DNA of 55,586 nucleotides from Pseudopyrenochaeta lycopersici. Lineage: Eukaryota; Ascomycota; Dothideomycetes; Pleosporales; Pseudopyrenochaetaceae. Both the position numbers and the translations under genes were made by a program. Position 1 is the stretch's first letter. Each line of letters opens with the position of its first letter. Under the pieces are notes generated by a model, which was given only the letters and a program-made list of their open reading frames with translations, ran no database searches and was not told the origin of the DNA. The stretch lies in NCBI GenBank assembly GCA_003313425.1, contig NHZP01000113.1, positions 1 through 55,586 of the forward strand. Direction: 5' to 3'. Shown here piece by piece: positions 43,734 to 54,616 of the stretch.

Positions 43734-45407
43734 CTACATTGAATGAGATGGCAAGAGTGAACTCCACAGGTCATCATGCAGCCCAGTGATGTGGCGCTCC
43801 AGTAGATCAGAGATGGGTTCCAGTCCGCTTCTGCTGGTTGGCAACAGTGGATGCATCCTGCTCCTGGTCATCTGCTGACACGCATCTTTGGAGACTTCGG
43901 CAACAGCTAAGCCTTCCGTATGGCGAGCTGCATCAATATCCAGATGTGCCTCGATCTGGCTCATGTTGCCCTTTCCGTGAATAGCTTTGATCTGGAAGAG
44001 ACATTAGCGAATGGTCTCAGAGCAACATCAATTTAACTTTGCTAACCTTGAATCATGAACCTGCATCCGAGAGCAAATGCCGGAGCTGTTCTTCTGTTCT
44101 CTGTTTAGCCCCGAGGACCAGCATCATCATGATGTCAACCTGGCACATGTGATTGTCGTGGAAAATTGAGGCTTCTCCCAGTGTTGGCGGTACAACATCG
44201 TTGATCAAGAGTGGTGTCCCAGGAGTGCTTTTCTCCAAGGCAGGAAGGAGCGCCCTGGAGATACGGATACAGTCCACGTCGTTCCAGTTATGGGTTACGT
44301 ATCTCAAAAGATATGCTGGTGCGCCTGAGACGGGTTGAGTAGCGAAGAAGTCATGCGGCATGAACGTAACTCGACCATTGAGATCTGAGAAGTCGTTCTG
44401 GATAGCCGATGACAGCATGGTCAGAGAATCCTGGACAATGAGTTCAAGATTTGGGAAGGCCTCGAGCAGCTGTAAGTGAGCTTGTTGTAGAGCATTGGAT
44501 TTGTTTCAAACTTACCCGGGCGAGCGAGACACTCATGTGGCCACTTCTACCATCGACAGCGATGATTTTGCCTCTGCTGATTTGATCCCATGAGAGGCTC
44601 TCCTTGAGAGTTTCAAATTGGCGCTCAACTACAAGGAAGTTAGCACAGTAACCTGCAAGTTGGAGAAGGAGAGTAGTGCGTCTGGAGACTCCAGCCATCG
44701 CGCTCGCAAAGCGACCTGCTCGTTGTGGGTCTTGCTTGTAGAATTGAAACAAATCTGTTCCGTGCCTCATCACAAAAGCTTTCTTCTGCCCATTGCTCAC
44801 GAGGGTTGATTCCTGGATACTTGCGGAAGTCTCAGTTGCTGCTCTGAAGAATTCATCCAACCTATAGGCTGTATTAGCATCGTAATTCTACCAACGTCGA
44901 GCAGAATAATCGCGCTGATAGTACATACATCCCGCCACTGCTTGTCTTTCAGGTAAAGAACACTTCGGGACGTATGTTTGAACACATCCTTTTCCACTTC
45001 CTCAAAAACTCCGTCCGTAGCTAGCATGCGCAAGAAGCGACCAACACGATCTTCGTCCATTCCAACTTTCTCCGCAATCTCTTGATGTTAGCGACTCTAT
45101 CTTCGGAAATTGCTTCGAAGAAGTTGAATTCACAAGCTACTTGCCAGGCTGCCAGATCGTACAAGTAGCATACGAAGGTCCGCGCATCGTTTCTGGGGCC
45201 ATTCACGAGGCGTAGTAGATCTCGAGCGGCATCATTCAGCCGTGCGCGGAGCGCAATCTGCTCCGGAGTTTCCAGCACTGTTTCGGAGTCTACTTCAAAT
45301 GTTGGCTCCCGTAGATTCTTCGCAGTCAGATCTTTGACAATCTGAGTTGTCAGCTGCTGAACCTCCGTCGCCAGCTCGAGAAGGGCGGACTGCTGTTCAG
45401 CTTTCAT
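43734..45407 (-). pseudogene. SAM-dependent O-methyltransferase, frame broken
   Basis: The protein resembles fungal secondary-metabolite O-methyltransferases (OmtA-like, plant COMT fold). Exon 1 from ATG 45407 holds the N-terminal dimerisation helices. A winged-helix part (VGMDEDRVGRFLRMLATDG) follows in another frame, one base having been lost near 45090. Then come an intron near 44928-44862, the AMAGVSR region, a degenerate SAM motif (VDGRSGHMS, usually GGGxGH), an intron with donor GTAAGT near 44515, a substrate/catalytic region (RYVTHNWND with the usual His), an intron near 44060, and a last exon ending IEAHLD plus an extra 60-residue tail to 43734. The second intron also misses the frame by one. 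It lies 1.3 kb upstream of the PKS on the same strand and probably tailored its product. Confidence 0.75.
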
Positions 45408-45614
45408 GATACCGCCTTGGGCGAGTGCTGCTTCGATGTGGAACCCCCCGAAATTTGCAATGACTTTTAACGCCTTATGTTCAGATATGCTGGACGAGTC
45501 TCGTTAGTGTGCCTAGCCTAGTTCGTGTATTGCACAGTAGCTGATTTGGCCACCGGTCCATGGGGTCAAAACTGTACTAATGCTTAGAGGCTAGAAACGA
45601 GAATGAAGCAGATA

Positions 45615-45652
45615 CTCTCTCTTCTCTCTTCTCTCTTCTCTCTTCTCTCTCT
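45615..45652. repeat. TTCTCTC pyrimidine microsatellite
   Basis: About five copies of CTCTCTT/TTCTCTC in a row, 210 bp upstream of the O-methyltransferase start. On the transcribed strand it is a GA tract, as often found in fungal promoters. Confidence 0.9.
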
Positions 45653-45653
45653 G

Positions 45654-48600
45654 CACGCTTTATGCAGTCAGTACGGCAGAGTTGATTAGGCCACCTGCGG
45701 CCTTCACAAGCGCAGTCACTTGCGCGAGGCGACTTGCTCTTGACTGTTGGTACAGAATCATCCCGCTGTGTTCGTTGAAGTTTCGGGATCTGAGTTCAAT
45801 TGTGAAGTACCGGCCTAAGGGACGCTGGCCCGAAGAGGACTGACAGGCAGCGGATGATGGCGGCGCCCGTGCAATTGCATGACACGGCCAGGGTTGGACT
45901 CGGCAGCAGACACGATGTATGTGGACTGCCTGCATAACACTGACTCGGAGATATGCAGGGTGGTGCGGAGCGCGGTCGCGGTGCATGGTATGCATATGCA
46001 TGCGTTGGCAAGCCATCACCGTTCGGCGGATTTCCCCCCCCCCCCCCAAACAGCAAGGCGGCTTGGCCCCTCTTTTCCACGTTTACACTTAGGCCACTAG
46101 TCGTATAATCGGTTTTGTAGTATGGCGTTCTGTGTTAACGTCAGCGGCCGCCAAGAGGTGATATGAAGAATCCTGGGTTGGGACCGGAGAATGGCACAGC
46201 GATTTGCTGAAGACTTTGCCGATTGTGCTTACCCCAGCTACCTGTCTCGAGCGATTGAATCTTCCTCTTGATCGTCGCGATCCGCATCACTGATTGTGCC
46301 GTTTCCTGTAAATAAGCCAGACCAGGATGCCAGGGCGGAGAAAGACTCACACAGTTTACTCGCCCCACGCGCCATGGGTCGCTACATATATCATTGCGAC
46401 ATGATGCTCTTGCGTACACAAGCCGTTACGGGCCCTGTTCCAAACAGTTAGCTGGTTGCAGGTCCAGGGGCCTTCAAAATGTTGTGAAATCGCTGTGCAC
46501 GTCGCTAGAAGCACACTAAACATGTAACCTTTCTTTCGCGAGTGTAGAAAATATTAACACCAAGCCTTACTGATTAGGTAGAGCTTGTACAGAACCAGTA
46601 GGCACGATGAAAGACCGCTTACCTGATGGTCCTTCGCGCAGTAGATCTCAAGAGCCAGGCCAACCGCTAGCTTGATTCGGTGCCAGGGCGCTACGAGACA
46701 GATGTCAGCAGATGACGTTGCGATTGCGAGCAGGGGAACTCAATGTCGCGTATGAGCATCCAAATCCGCGAGACATCTAAGAGTCGGAGTGCGCTTGAAG
46801 CTACTTAGCTGCCGGCTAGCGTCTTCTTCGACGTTGGTCGGTGCGTCCCTTGTATAGATCGCATGCTGCAAAGATTTGGAGGCTGATTGGCGTTAGCGAG
46901 ATCCACGGACACATACTTTTATGGGACACGACGGATTGTAGATACGCGCCTCAGCGGCATCCGAAGTTGATAGACGAGATCTAGGGACTAGTCAGTCAGA
47001 CTTCAAGCTTGTCCCCGCAGTCTTGATACATCTCGGATGATCATCGAGGGCCATATAGGACTTACTGTCTCTTGTGGACCTCGAGGATCTTGATTCAGCT
47101 CGACAGAGGTAGGATGGTAGAGCGAAGGTTGCCATTCGACAGCATCGAAGACGTCGGTTGCCTCAGTGTTTGGAATGTCAGTTTCTGGTCATGTTTCAGC
47201 CATTGGTCGACGCTGCGAGAAGTTTGAATGAATGGCACACGCTTAGGCGGCGATTACTCTTGAATTTAAGGATGTCAGTGTCACAGCAAGCGGCCAATCT
47301 GGGAAGCCCCAGATTGAATCCATGGTGCTGTCAACCTTTGAGTGTCGCCATACTTAACCGCAATAAACGGAGCGATCACTTACTGACTGTCAATAGATGC
47401 GGAACATCTGTTGGGCATAATCGGACTGATCCCTGCGAGAGTCGGATTAGCGGAAATCGAGCTGCAGAAGCGGGGTCAACGCCTCCACGCCCTGCTTGAG
47501 CACGGCCTGGCGAGGATTGTACAGCCTTGTGAATCGCTCACCTAAGTTGACAGCCACAAATGCTCTCAGCCGATGCTGCGATTTATATTCTAGCAAAGGC
47601 GCCGGGCACGACAGTTAGTGTATAGTACAAATAGGGTGACAAAGGTATTGAACTTACTCTTACCTCGTGGGGTGGTGACCGTGTGGATAAGCTAGAAGCA
47701 GAAGAAGCGACCCGAAAAGGCCTTGAGGACTTATCCAGTTGCGGCGAAAAAGGAGAGGTACCCTGTGAGTAGTCTAATTGAGAACGAATATGAGCAGCGT
47801 ATGGGTAAGGCTGAATATCATGACATTGACCTATTTCAGTAGTCAGCCCGTACGACGTTGATACTGTAGCCCCGCCTAGCATGTAGCGATAGATATTTTG
47901 ATTTAAGCTGACCTGCAGGCACATTTTCCAGGGCGCAGATCTTCTGTTCAGTAAGAATGGGGAGGTATAGGTATAGAGCTGAAGAGGCGAACAAGCCGCT
48001 TGCTCTTTGGATCGGGACTTACGTAGAGTAGATGACCCTAGAGAATATCGCAAAGGTTGGGGCAAGCTACCAACGACGCGCGCAATCCGAGTAATTCTCT
48101 CGAAGTTGTCGGTGATTCTGAGCAAGATTTGTGTTTGAATGCAACGCCAAAACCGTGCCACTAGTCAGCAAAGATCTCAACAAGCAGTCGTAGAATGGGC
48201 AAGCAATTTCGGCGTATTATACTCAGTTGTTGCACAAGAAATTTTGTGGATGCAGGGCACGAAACCCGGATAGGTAGATGAATCTCGATTTTATTGTTCG
48301 TGTACGCGTTCAATTGCCTGAGAGAGATTAGCAAAGCTTGCTCGAAGGGAAGGTGATATCAGCCGTTAACGTTACTAGAGGTTGTACAAGCCAATGTGAT
48401 GATACCTCCGGACTTGACCATGATGACTCGCGCTTGCGGCTGACGCGACCGTGTGCGCACCACGCTCTGAGACGCACGAGATTTACCAGATAGCTGAGGA
48501 ATTTCCCCAAAGCCAGCCTTCGGCTCTCAAAGGCCTCAATGAAGCTCTCACGCCTCGTAAAACAGCCTGAGAAGCACTATAGGCCTAAGTATAAAGAGTA

Positions 48601-50438
48601 CGAATGCGGTGCTAAGCGGCGCCAACCGTACTGGCATGTTAGTACCATGCATAATGTAGGCTATAGGATACTGACCAAGTGGACAGAGGATGTAGACCGG
48701 AAATAAGCACGGAGCTAGCGGAAACGCGGAATTGAACGCGGAATTGAACACGAAACTTCGCGCGCAAGCCTGGAGCGCGAGGCCTTCCCTAATATCAGCT
48801 AGCGCAGCACCTGGCATTTCTCTAGTGTCTCAACAGCAGACATTGTGGTTAGCAGAGTCGGCCCACTGTGGCATCACCAACACGTTGTCGCTCAGACGTT
48901 CAAAACAAGAGCATTGTTTCACCGGCTATCGGGCTGTTACACCGGGCTCGATATAGGAGAACTGGGACAGAATTTGTGGTATGAAATGACGAAGCTGGAT
49001 TGAGTCGCTTGTTGCGTCGCAATCCCTCGCTGGAAGTGAGCCTTGAGTGTAGCGATGTGTGACCACATTCGAGGGCTTAGAACATGCTACGCCCACACCT
49101 TTATAGCCACTGGCCTCCAGTACGCTTATGCTGATAGAATATCATCTGCGAAGCAAGTGCCAATATTGTGCACCACAGTTCTGGCTTCCATTACAGTGCT
49201 TACTGTCCGCCGTGTCGAAAAACTAGCTTTCTCAAGTAATCAATTCCACGTGAAGGCAAAAGTATGATGAACGGCTTGGGCGATAAGCAGGGTATCAGTA
49301 TAGGAGTGCCAGCTGCTAGCATAGCGATGATTCGAAGCTAACCCTGACACGTTTACCATAGCTGACATGGAGGCATAAGCAGATCAGAGATAGCACAAAA
49401 ATACTGGCCGATTGTAGTGATGGAGGTAAGCAGTTAGTATCGAAGAGCTCCGCGTAACCTGGTGTCCTTGTGTACCCACCACGATGTACTTGCTTGTTTC
49501 GCGTGCTGATGTGCCAACGCCCCATTTCCACGCAGCAGCAAGCCGCCACGCCGCAGCGTGCAATATCCTTGCGGAGGGCAGCCCATTGCGGCTTAGCACC
49601 ATCGTCTCAACGTTCGAAACGAAACATGTAATGGTAACAACGAGCAGCAACATTACATTGCCACATGTGTGGGCAAGCTGTGAGGGTTCGAGAAGGAGCC
49701 TCCAACACTCCCCTCTGCAGTCAATTGCCCAGTTTCCGGCGCCGCTGTTTGATTAGCCCGGAGATTTTCGTGACTGACTCATAACTCGTGAAGTCAGGAA
49801 AGGCTTATTTTAGCCGAGACTGGACTGGCGTGGGATGAATGGTTTGTTGCTTGCGTCATGAAGCATGGAACCCACGAGTCATGACCGGTCATGCCTAACA
49901 GTGCTTGCATTGACAGGTTAGCCATGTGAGTAGAACGCTGATGGTCGTTGACGTGGTATTGAGGGGATCATAATCATTATCCTCTAAGTGGGTAACCACA
50001 ACACCAGCATTAACACGCTAGAATGCGCCACATGTGATGACCATCAGCACTAGGCGCGGGTCGTTCCGCTACAATCAAGTGCTGACCAGGTAGCTAATTG
50101 GATGACTGTCATCGCTCATCCAGTGCCATTCATCGTTCGGCCCGGTGCGCTGTAGATCAACGCCATTTGGCTTTGAGGCGAGTAAGCATTCGATGATCGC
50201 TCGTCGATTGCGCACGAGTGCATATGGCCACGTGGCACTAAGCTCGATACAGCCTAACACGATTCCCGTCTGAAGATCGTCAGCATTTTCGGTCTTCCCC
50301 GTTGAATCATTGGATGCTACTGGGTGATCGCTTGGTTTCAGCAACGAACCCTCAGTTCATCAATCTCATGCTCTTCGCCGTGTACGTATGCATGATTGGT
50401 TAGCAAAGGTGACCGATGGCTGCTGCGGTAGCCTTCAT
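45654..50438. other. 4.8-kb region with no recognised gene
   Basis: No open frame here has a recognisable motif, and none joins well through introns. A run of 14 C occurs at 46034-46047 and a short direct repeat CGCGGAATTGAA near 48727-48750. It may hold decayed sequence of the neighbouring cluster, long noncoding transcripts, or unknown repeats; I cannot tell. Confidence 0.4.
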
Positions 50439-50686
50439 ACAGTTGCTTGCGAAACCGCCTTCACCGTTTGGGCACACGAAGATTTTTGACCCTTGCGGCC
50501 CCAAGTCCTTGCTGCCTTTCAACCAACCATGTTCCTGTAAGGCGATTCTGCGGAGTTCGAGGGGGTTCCGCTGTTGACACTGAAGGCAGATGATTGGCCA
50601 CACAACAGCATGGGTGTCCTAGTGCAGTGGGGGCCAAGAATCTTTGTGTGCGCAAAAAGGTGCAGGCGGTTTCGCAAGCAACTGTA
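50439..50686. repeat. Imperfect inverted duplication at LINE 5' side
   Basis: About 60 bp at 50439-50503 reappears inverted at 50628-50686 (shared core TTGCTTGCGAAACCGCCT), with some substitutions and a small insertion. The right arm belongs to the LINE coding region; the left arm is the same sequence turned round, about 125 bp away. Confidence 0.75.
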
Positions 50687-51346
50687 CTGACATGCCGCAC
50701 CTATGAATCCATCAGAGCACTGAAAAGAAATGGAAACACGATAACTGTATTATGGCTGCGGTCAAGTGAAGAAAACGCACTGTTGAAGCTTGCTAAGGCG
50801 AAGGCAAAAGCGGCAACGAGACAGGGTGTCACCCCACAGACACAACTCCCCAGAATGCGATCGACCACCCTTAACATTGCGCGAGCTAAGCATCGTGCCA
50901 CCGCTAGGGGGTTACTGGAAAACGTCGGGAGCTACTCTAAAAGAATAGACAAAGCATTACGAGGCAAACATACGCGACAGCTCTATGACCGACTATCATG
51001 GAAAGAAGCGAACACGCTCGCCCAACTCAGGACAGGCATGGCAAGACTGAACGTATATCTCCACCGAATCAATGCTGCGTCAACAGACCAGTGTGAATAC
51101 GGACAAGCGCAAGAGACAGTAGAACACTTCCTCTTCCGGTGCAGAAGATGGACAACGCTCCGAACAGAGATGCTACAATGCACAGACACAGGCAGAGGGA
51201 ATCTATCTTTCTTCCTCGGCGGAAAGACCACAGCTGATGACAAGAACTGGACTCCGAACATGAACGCTGTCCGAGCAACGATACGGTTCGCAATAGCCAC
51301 AGGTCGACTCGATGCAAACCAACGGCAGACTAATCAGGACACCTAA
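50594..51346 (+). pseudogene. 3' end of Tad1-type LINE ORF2
   Basis: The frame reads the C-terminal part of a fungal non-LTR retrotransposon ORF2: the end of the RNase H region (WLRSSEENALLKLAK), then LRTGMARLNVYL, a CCHC-like C-x-Y-G...ETVEHFLFRC segment and LGGKTTADD, ending IRFAIATGRL. Endonuclease and reverse transcriptase are absent. Upstream truncation is usual for LINE copies. The frame has no internal stop in this stretch, so the copy is not old. Where native translation would begin is not visible; the first codons shown may not belong to the LINE. Confidence 0.75.
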
Positions 51347-51641
51347 CTACCTACCTAACTAACACCCAACCCGACTCACCAACATATCACCTCGTGCCAC
51401 AGAAAGCAGACACCGCTTCAGTTGCCGAAGATAGGACGCTGAACACTTGGAGAAAAGCATTCAAGCAGTTTACTAACAACATTACTAACCCACGAGAAAT
51501 CGAAGAGAAATGTTAAATGAAGGAATATAAGGTATGAATGGCGTATTGCATGGGCTTGAAGGAGAACAGGACCCACTGCGGGCAATGTATTAGTAGAGCA
51601 GTGATAGTAGTCCTTTCGGCTCAGCCGCCGGGCGTTAATAA

Positions 51642-51682
<41 letters not shown>
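50628..51682 (+). mobile_element. 5'-truncated LINE (Tad1-like) with TG-repeat tail
   Basis: ORF2 remnant, about 300 bp of 3' UTR, a small hairpin CGGC-TCA-GCCG (51617-51627), then TTAATAAAT and a (TG)n tail. The hairpin and the simple-sequence tail are where reverse transcription of such elements starts. The 5' side ends in an inverted duplication. Confidence 0.7.
51644..51682. repeat. (TG)n microsatellite, LINE tail
   Basis: About 19 TG dinucleotides directly after TTAATAAAT at the LINE end. Confidence 0.95.
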
Positions 51683-51684
<2 letters not shown>

Positions 51685-52173
51685 CCTTTATGGTTAGACT
51701 TTGGGGATTGAATGAATTTGTTGCGTTATGCCTATAGAGATGTGGACGCCCAGGATACTGCTTATACTGCTTATACTACTTATGCTGCTTATACTGCTTG
51801 TACTGCTTCTTGCTGCAAAATTCATGCGAACGTCCGTCCTCATACAGGATCGGCTGACCTCCAAGCAGATGGTGCTGCTCCAAGTGGCGCTGAACTTAAC
51901 GGCTCACCCCTTCACAGCAGCTTTTCCGATCTGAGCGTCCGGCATAGCGAACGGTGGACAATGACCGACGTGACGACTATCACGAAAACATATCGAACAA
52001 CCGCTTGGTCATTCACGTCATTCAATGGAAGAATTCTCCAATCTGATCATGCTCACCAGTGTGGATATGTTGTGCCCTTAAAGCCGCCGCGGCCATAGCT
52101 GTAGAGTTTGTACATCCTGTCACTCACACGCCGCCAGCCTCCCTCGTGGACCCACGTTGGCTGACTCTACACG
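51683..52173. other. Spacer and promoter of DUF7492 gene
   Basis: Includes degenerate TACTGCTTA/TACTACTTA repeats at about 51757-51815. The open frames across it are repeat by-products. No TATA box seen near 52174. Confidence 0.4.
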
Positions 52174-53196
52174 ATGCATCCTTCTCAAGCCATTGCGTCC
52201 CTACTGTTAGTCTTTGTCAAGCTGGCTGGTGCGCATTCGTGGGTGGAACAGCTGTCGAACATTGCGTCCAACGGATCTTTCATGGCAGGGTACGGCTATC
52301 CTCGCGGTTTTGTAGATAAAGGCGTCGCTCACTTCGATCAAAATGCCGACGTATGGTTGATTCCACCCTTGGAACGGCAGCCACCATTTGTGGCTCACAC
52401 AGATCTTCTCTGTCATCCCTCTCAGCGCATTGCACACCAGACTGTCAACTATCCTCGCTTGCAGACCGTGCCTGGTGGGATGATCGCAATGCGATATGCA
52501 GAGAACGGACATGCCACAATCCCAAATGGCGGAAAGAACCTGCTGGGCAAGCCGGAGAAAGGTGGCACGGTCTTTGTATTTGGCACTCAACAGCCTCTCC
52601 AAGAAGAGGTCCTACTCGACGTGCTGAAATGGACCCGTGACGGTTCTGGCGGTGATGCGCGTGGTGTTCTCCTTACCACTCAGAACTTCGACGATGGAAG
52701 GTGCTACCAACTTGGGAATAACGCAATTGCTGCAGACACCCGGAAAGAGCAAACGCCCAACCCCCTGCCGGGACAACCTGGGAGTGAGCACGAGTTGTTG
52801 TGCGAAACGGACGTCAGAATACCTGACGACGTCCAAGTCGACAAATCTTACACAATGTACTGGGTGTGGCAGTGGCCGAACGCGCCTGGGAAAGACCCTA
52901 CTTACCCCAATGGGAGGGACGAATACTATACCTCTTGTCTCGATGTTGATCTTGCACTGAGCATTCCACCAGAGCAGACCGAGCATCCGCTCATCCAGCA
53001 GGACCCAATGCCCTCGGCGGTTACGGATTTCAGATCGCGCAGCGCTCTAACAGCCGACCCGCTAGCTTTGTATTCCGCTTCTGCGTTTGGGAAGCCATTT
53101 GAGACCCAGACCTTAAGCCTCGCACGTTATGCGGCTCGTGCCTCGAAAGCGGATCCGGCTGTGATTGCTACCTCAAAATCTAATGTCCATTTGTAG
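52174..53196 (+). CDS. Secreted DUF7492 protein, LPMO-like His-brace candidate
   Basis: A single exon of 340 codons. Residues 1-20 form a clear signal peptide with a hydrophobic core, ending LAGA; the next residue is His21 (HSWVEQL). An N-terminal His after cleavage is the hallmark of copper lytic polysaccharide monooxygenases. The rest matches the fungal DUF7492 pattern as I remember it: GYPRG, DLLCH, PGGMIAMRYAENGH (a second His, the possible brace partner), GVLLTTQNFDDGRCYQ, ELLCETD, YTMYWVWQWP and YTSCLDVD. Four Cys could make two disulfides. The C-terminal 60 residues are Ser/Ala-rich. Likely role: extracellular, acting on polysaccharide or cell wall; activity is not proven for this family. 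The gene is undamaged. Confidence 0.8.
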   Translation: MHPSQAIASLLLVFVKLAGAHSWVEQLSNIASNGSFMAGYGYPRGFVDKGVAHFDQNADVWLIPPLERQPPFVAHTDLLCHPSQRIAHQTVNYPRLQTVPGGMIAMRYAENGHATIPNGGKNLLGKPEKGGTVFVFGTQQPLQEEVLLDVLKWTRDGSGGDARGVLLTTQNFDDGRCYQLGNNAIAADTRKEQTPNPLPGQPGSEHELLCETDVRIPDDVQVDKSYTMYWVWQWPNAPGKDPTYPNGRDEYYTSCLDVDLALSIPPEQTEHPLIQQDPMPSAVTDFRSRSALTADPLALYSASAFGKPFETQTLSLARYAARASKADPAVIATSKSNVHL

Positions 53197-53710
53197 TGCA
53201 CGAATGTTACGAGTTTGAATGCTGTGTCTCCTTTGACCTCAAGCTTTGTTGGATTGTCTCGTACATCTTGTAAGCACAAGTAGATGGTTAAGTAGCTCTG
53301 GGCGTTACAGTAGCCTGAAGAACGACAAGTCTATGTCGAATATACTTCATCATCATAGGTACGGAATCTGGTGACATAGAACAAAATCTGATTAACGCTC
53401 CCATAAAGTCACGCACAACCTCTATATCCCCTCATACGCCAAAAGACCACATCGGCCTATCGAATACCTAACTTCTCATGATCTAAGAGAATCATGGTCC
53501 CTGAACGTTGGCGCCCTTGAAGAGAATTCTTACAAACGACTTGTTCGATCGGCTTTTTATAACCACTAACTTACACCTGATTGACGGCTGTTTGGATAGG
53601 CTCTCGTGCTTACTAGTCTTACAACATTGATAACAATCGCACATGCCGCGTTCCGTTTTTAAGAGGTCTATGCGCTTCGTTGGCAGATCGTCAATGACGC
53701 TGAGGAGCAA
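53197..53710. other. Convergent intergenic region
   Basis: The 3' sides of two convergent genes meet here. No gene or repeat recognised. Confidence 0.5.
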
Positions 53711-54616
53711 TCATCCACTCAACTGCATCAGCTGTGCCTGCATGTCTGCAACCTGCTTCAGCAAATCGGTATTCTCCTTCTCCAGAATGGACTTTTTGAC
53801 TGGCTTTGACTTCTCCGTGTGCACATTCGCCCCCACCAGGTCGCCTTGCTCGTCAAGTTGCATACCCTTCTGAACCAGCATTTTTTCGATCGCCGGCACC
53901 AACTCCTCAAAGTTCTCCACTAGAGGAATCCCATACCGTTTACAGACAATGTGCACATTTCCCCCTCGCCAGAACCGCGGATCACAGCACACAACCACCT
54001 TGTCTGAAGCCGCCCAGAGCCCCAGCTCCAGCATCGTCACGGGACTCAACGTGTTGACGTCGAAGAAGAAACAAATTACATCTGCCTGCTCCATTGCGCC
54101 TAGCTCCCACTCTACTTGTCGTCGGAAAGCTTCGTCCTTGGCTTCTGGGGTGACGTCGGGATCCCAGTGGCCCCTACGCGGATTGTTTACGGTTATGGGT
54201 AGGTGGCCGAGCATCTGAACCATTAGCGGTTGCCATTGTACGGCTTTGCCCATTTCGATGCTTCCTGCGGTAAAGATAGAGAATTTGCGATACGTAGGGG
54301 GCTCCGGGGGCATGCAGTGCACAAAGTCGCGATGAGGTACTGGGAGAGGAGATGGCGGGTCGGGGAGTTGATGATACTTGTCGAACACTGCTTGGTTGAT
54401 GTCCACGGCTCCGGATTTAGGCGATGTAGATTGCTCTGCGTCGGGCTCCGTCGATTCAACAGATCCTGAGCCCTTCCATGTTGGGCATTTGGCCGATACT
54501 GGGTCTCCGGCAGTCACATTCGGAAAACGATCCTCTGGAGACATTGTGGTCGCCTTCGTTGGGCTGGTGTTGCATGTATTCTCCCTGAAGCACACGGACG
54601 TCATCGTGTTGTCCAT
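53711..54616 (-). CDS. Nucleoside 2-deoxyribosyltransferase-like protein
   Basis: About 301 codons from the first good ATG at 54616. The first 110 residues are Ser/Thr/Pro-rich and probably disordered. A Rossmann-like domain follows (about residues 105-240): FTAGSIEMGKAVQWQP, then NPRRGHWDP, QVEWELGAMEQADV, FDVNTLSPVTMLELGLW and a VVCCDPRFWRGGNV segment. These match the nucleoside 2-deoxyribosyltransferase-like family, with the conserved Glu of LELGL as probable catalytic residue. The C-terminus has a short coiled coil (KENTDLLKQVADMQAQL). Family enzymes swap or cleave bases of deoxynucleosides or related NAD-like substrates; the substrate here is unknown. A second ATG at 54543 could also be used. 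The gene is a single exon and intact. Confidence 0.75.
   Translation of the reverse strand: MDNTMTSVCFRENTCNTSPTKATTMSPEDRFPNVTAGDPVSAKCPTWKGSGSVESTEPDAEQSTSPKSGAVDINQAVFDKYHQLPDPPSPLPVPHRDFVHCMPPEPPTYRKFSIFTAGSIEMGKAVQWQPLMVQMLGHLPITVNNPRRGHWDPDVTPEAKDEAFRRQVEWELGAMEQADVICFFFDVNTLSPVTMLELGLWAASDKVVVCCDPRFWRGGNVHIVCKRYGIPLVENFEELVPAIEKMLVQKGMQLDEQGDLVGANVHTEKSKPVKKSILEKENTDLLKQVADMQAQLMQLSG

Noticed and set aside
45660..46100. Overlapping frames near the 14-C run
   Set aside because: Biased composition and no motif; probably noncoding.
51712..52098. Open frame rich in Thr, Ala and Tyr
   Set aside because: It arises from degenerate TACTGCTTA repeats and lacks any motif or splice context.
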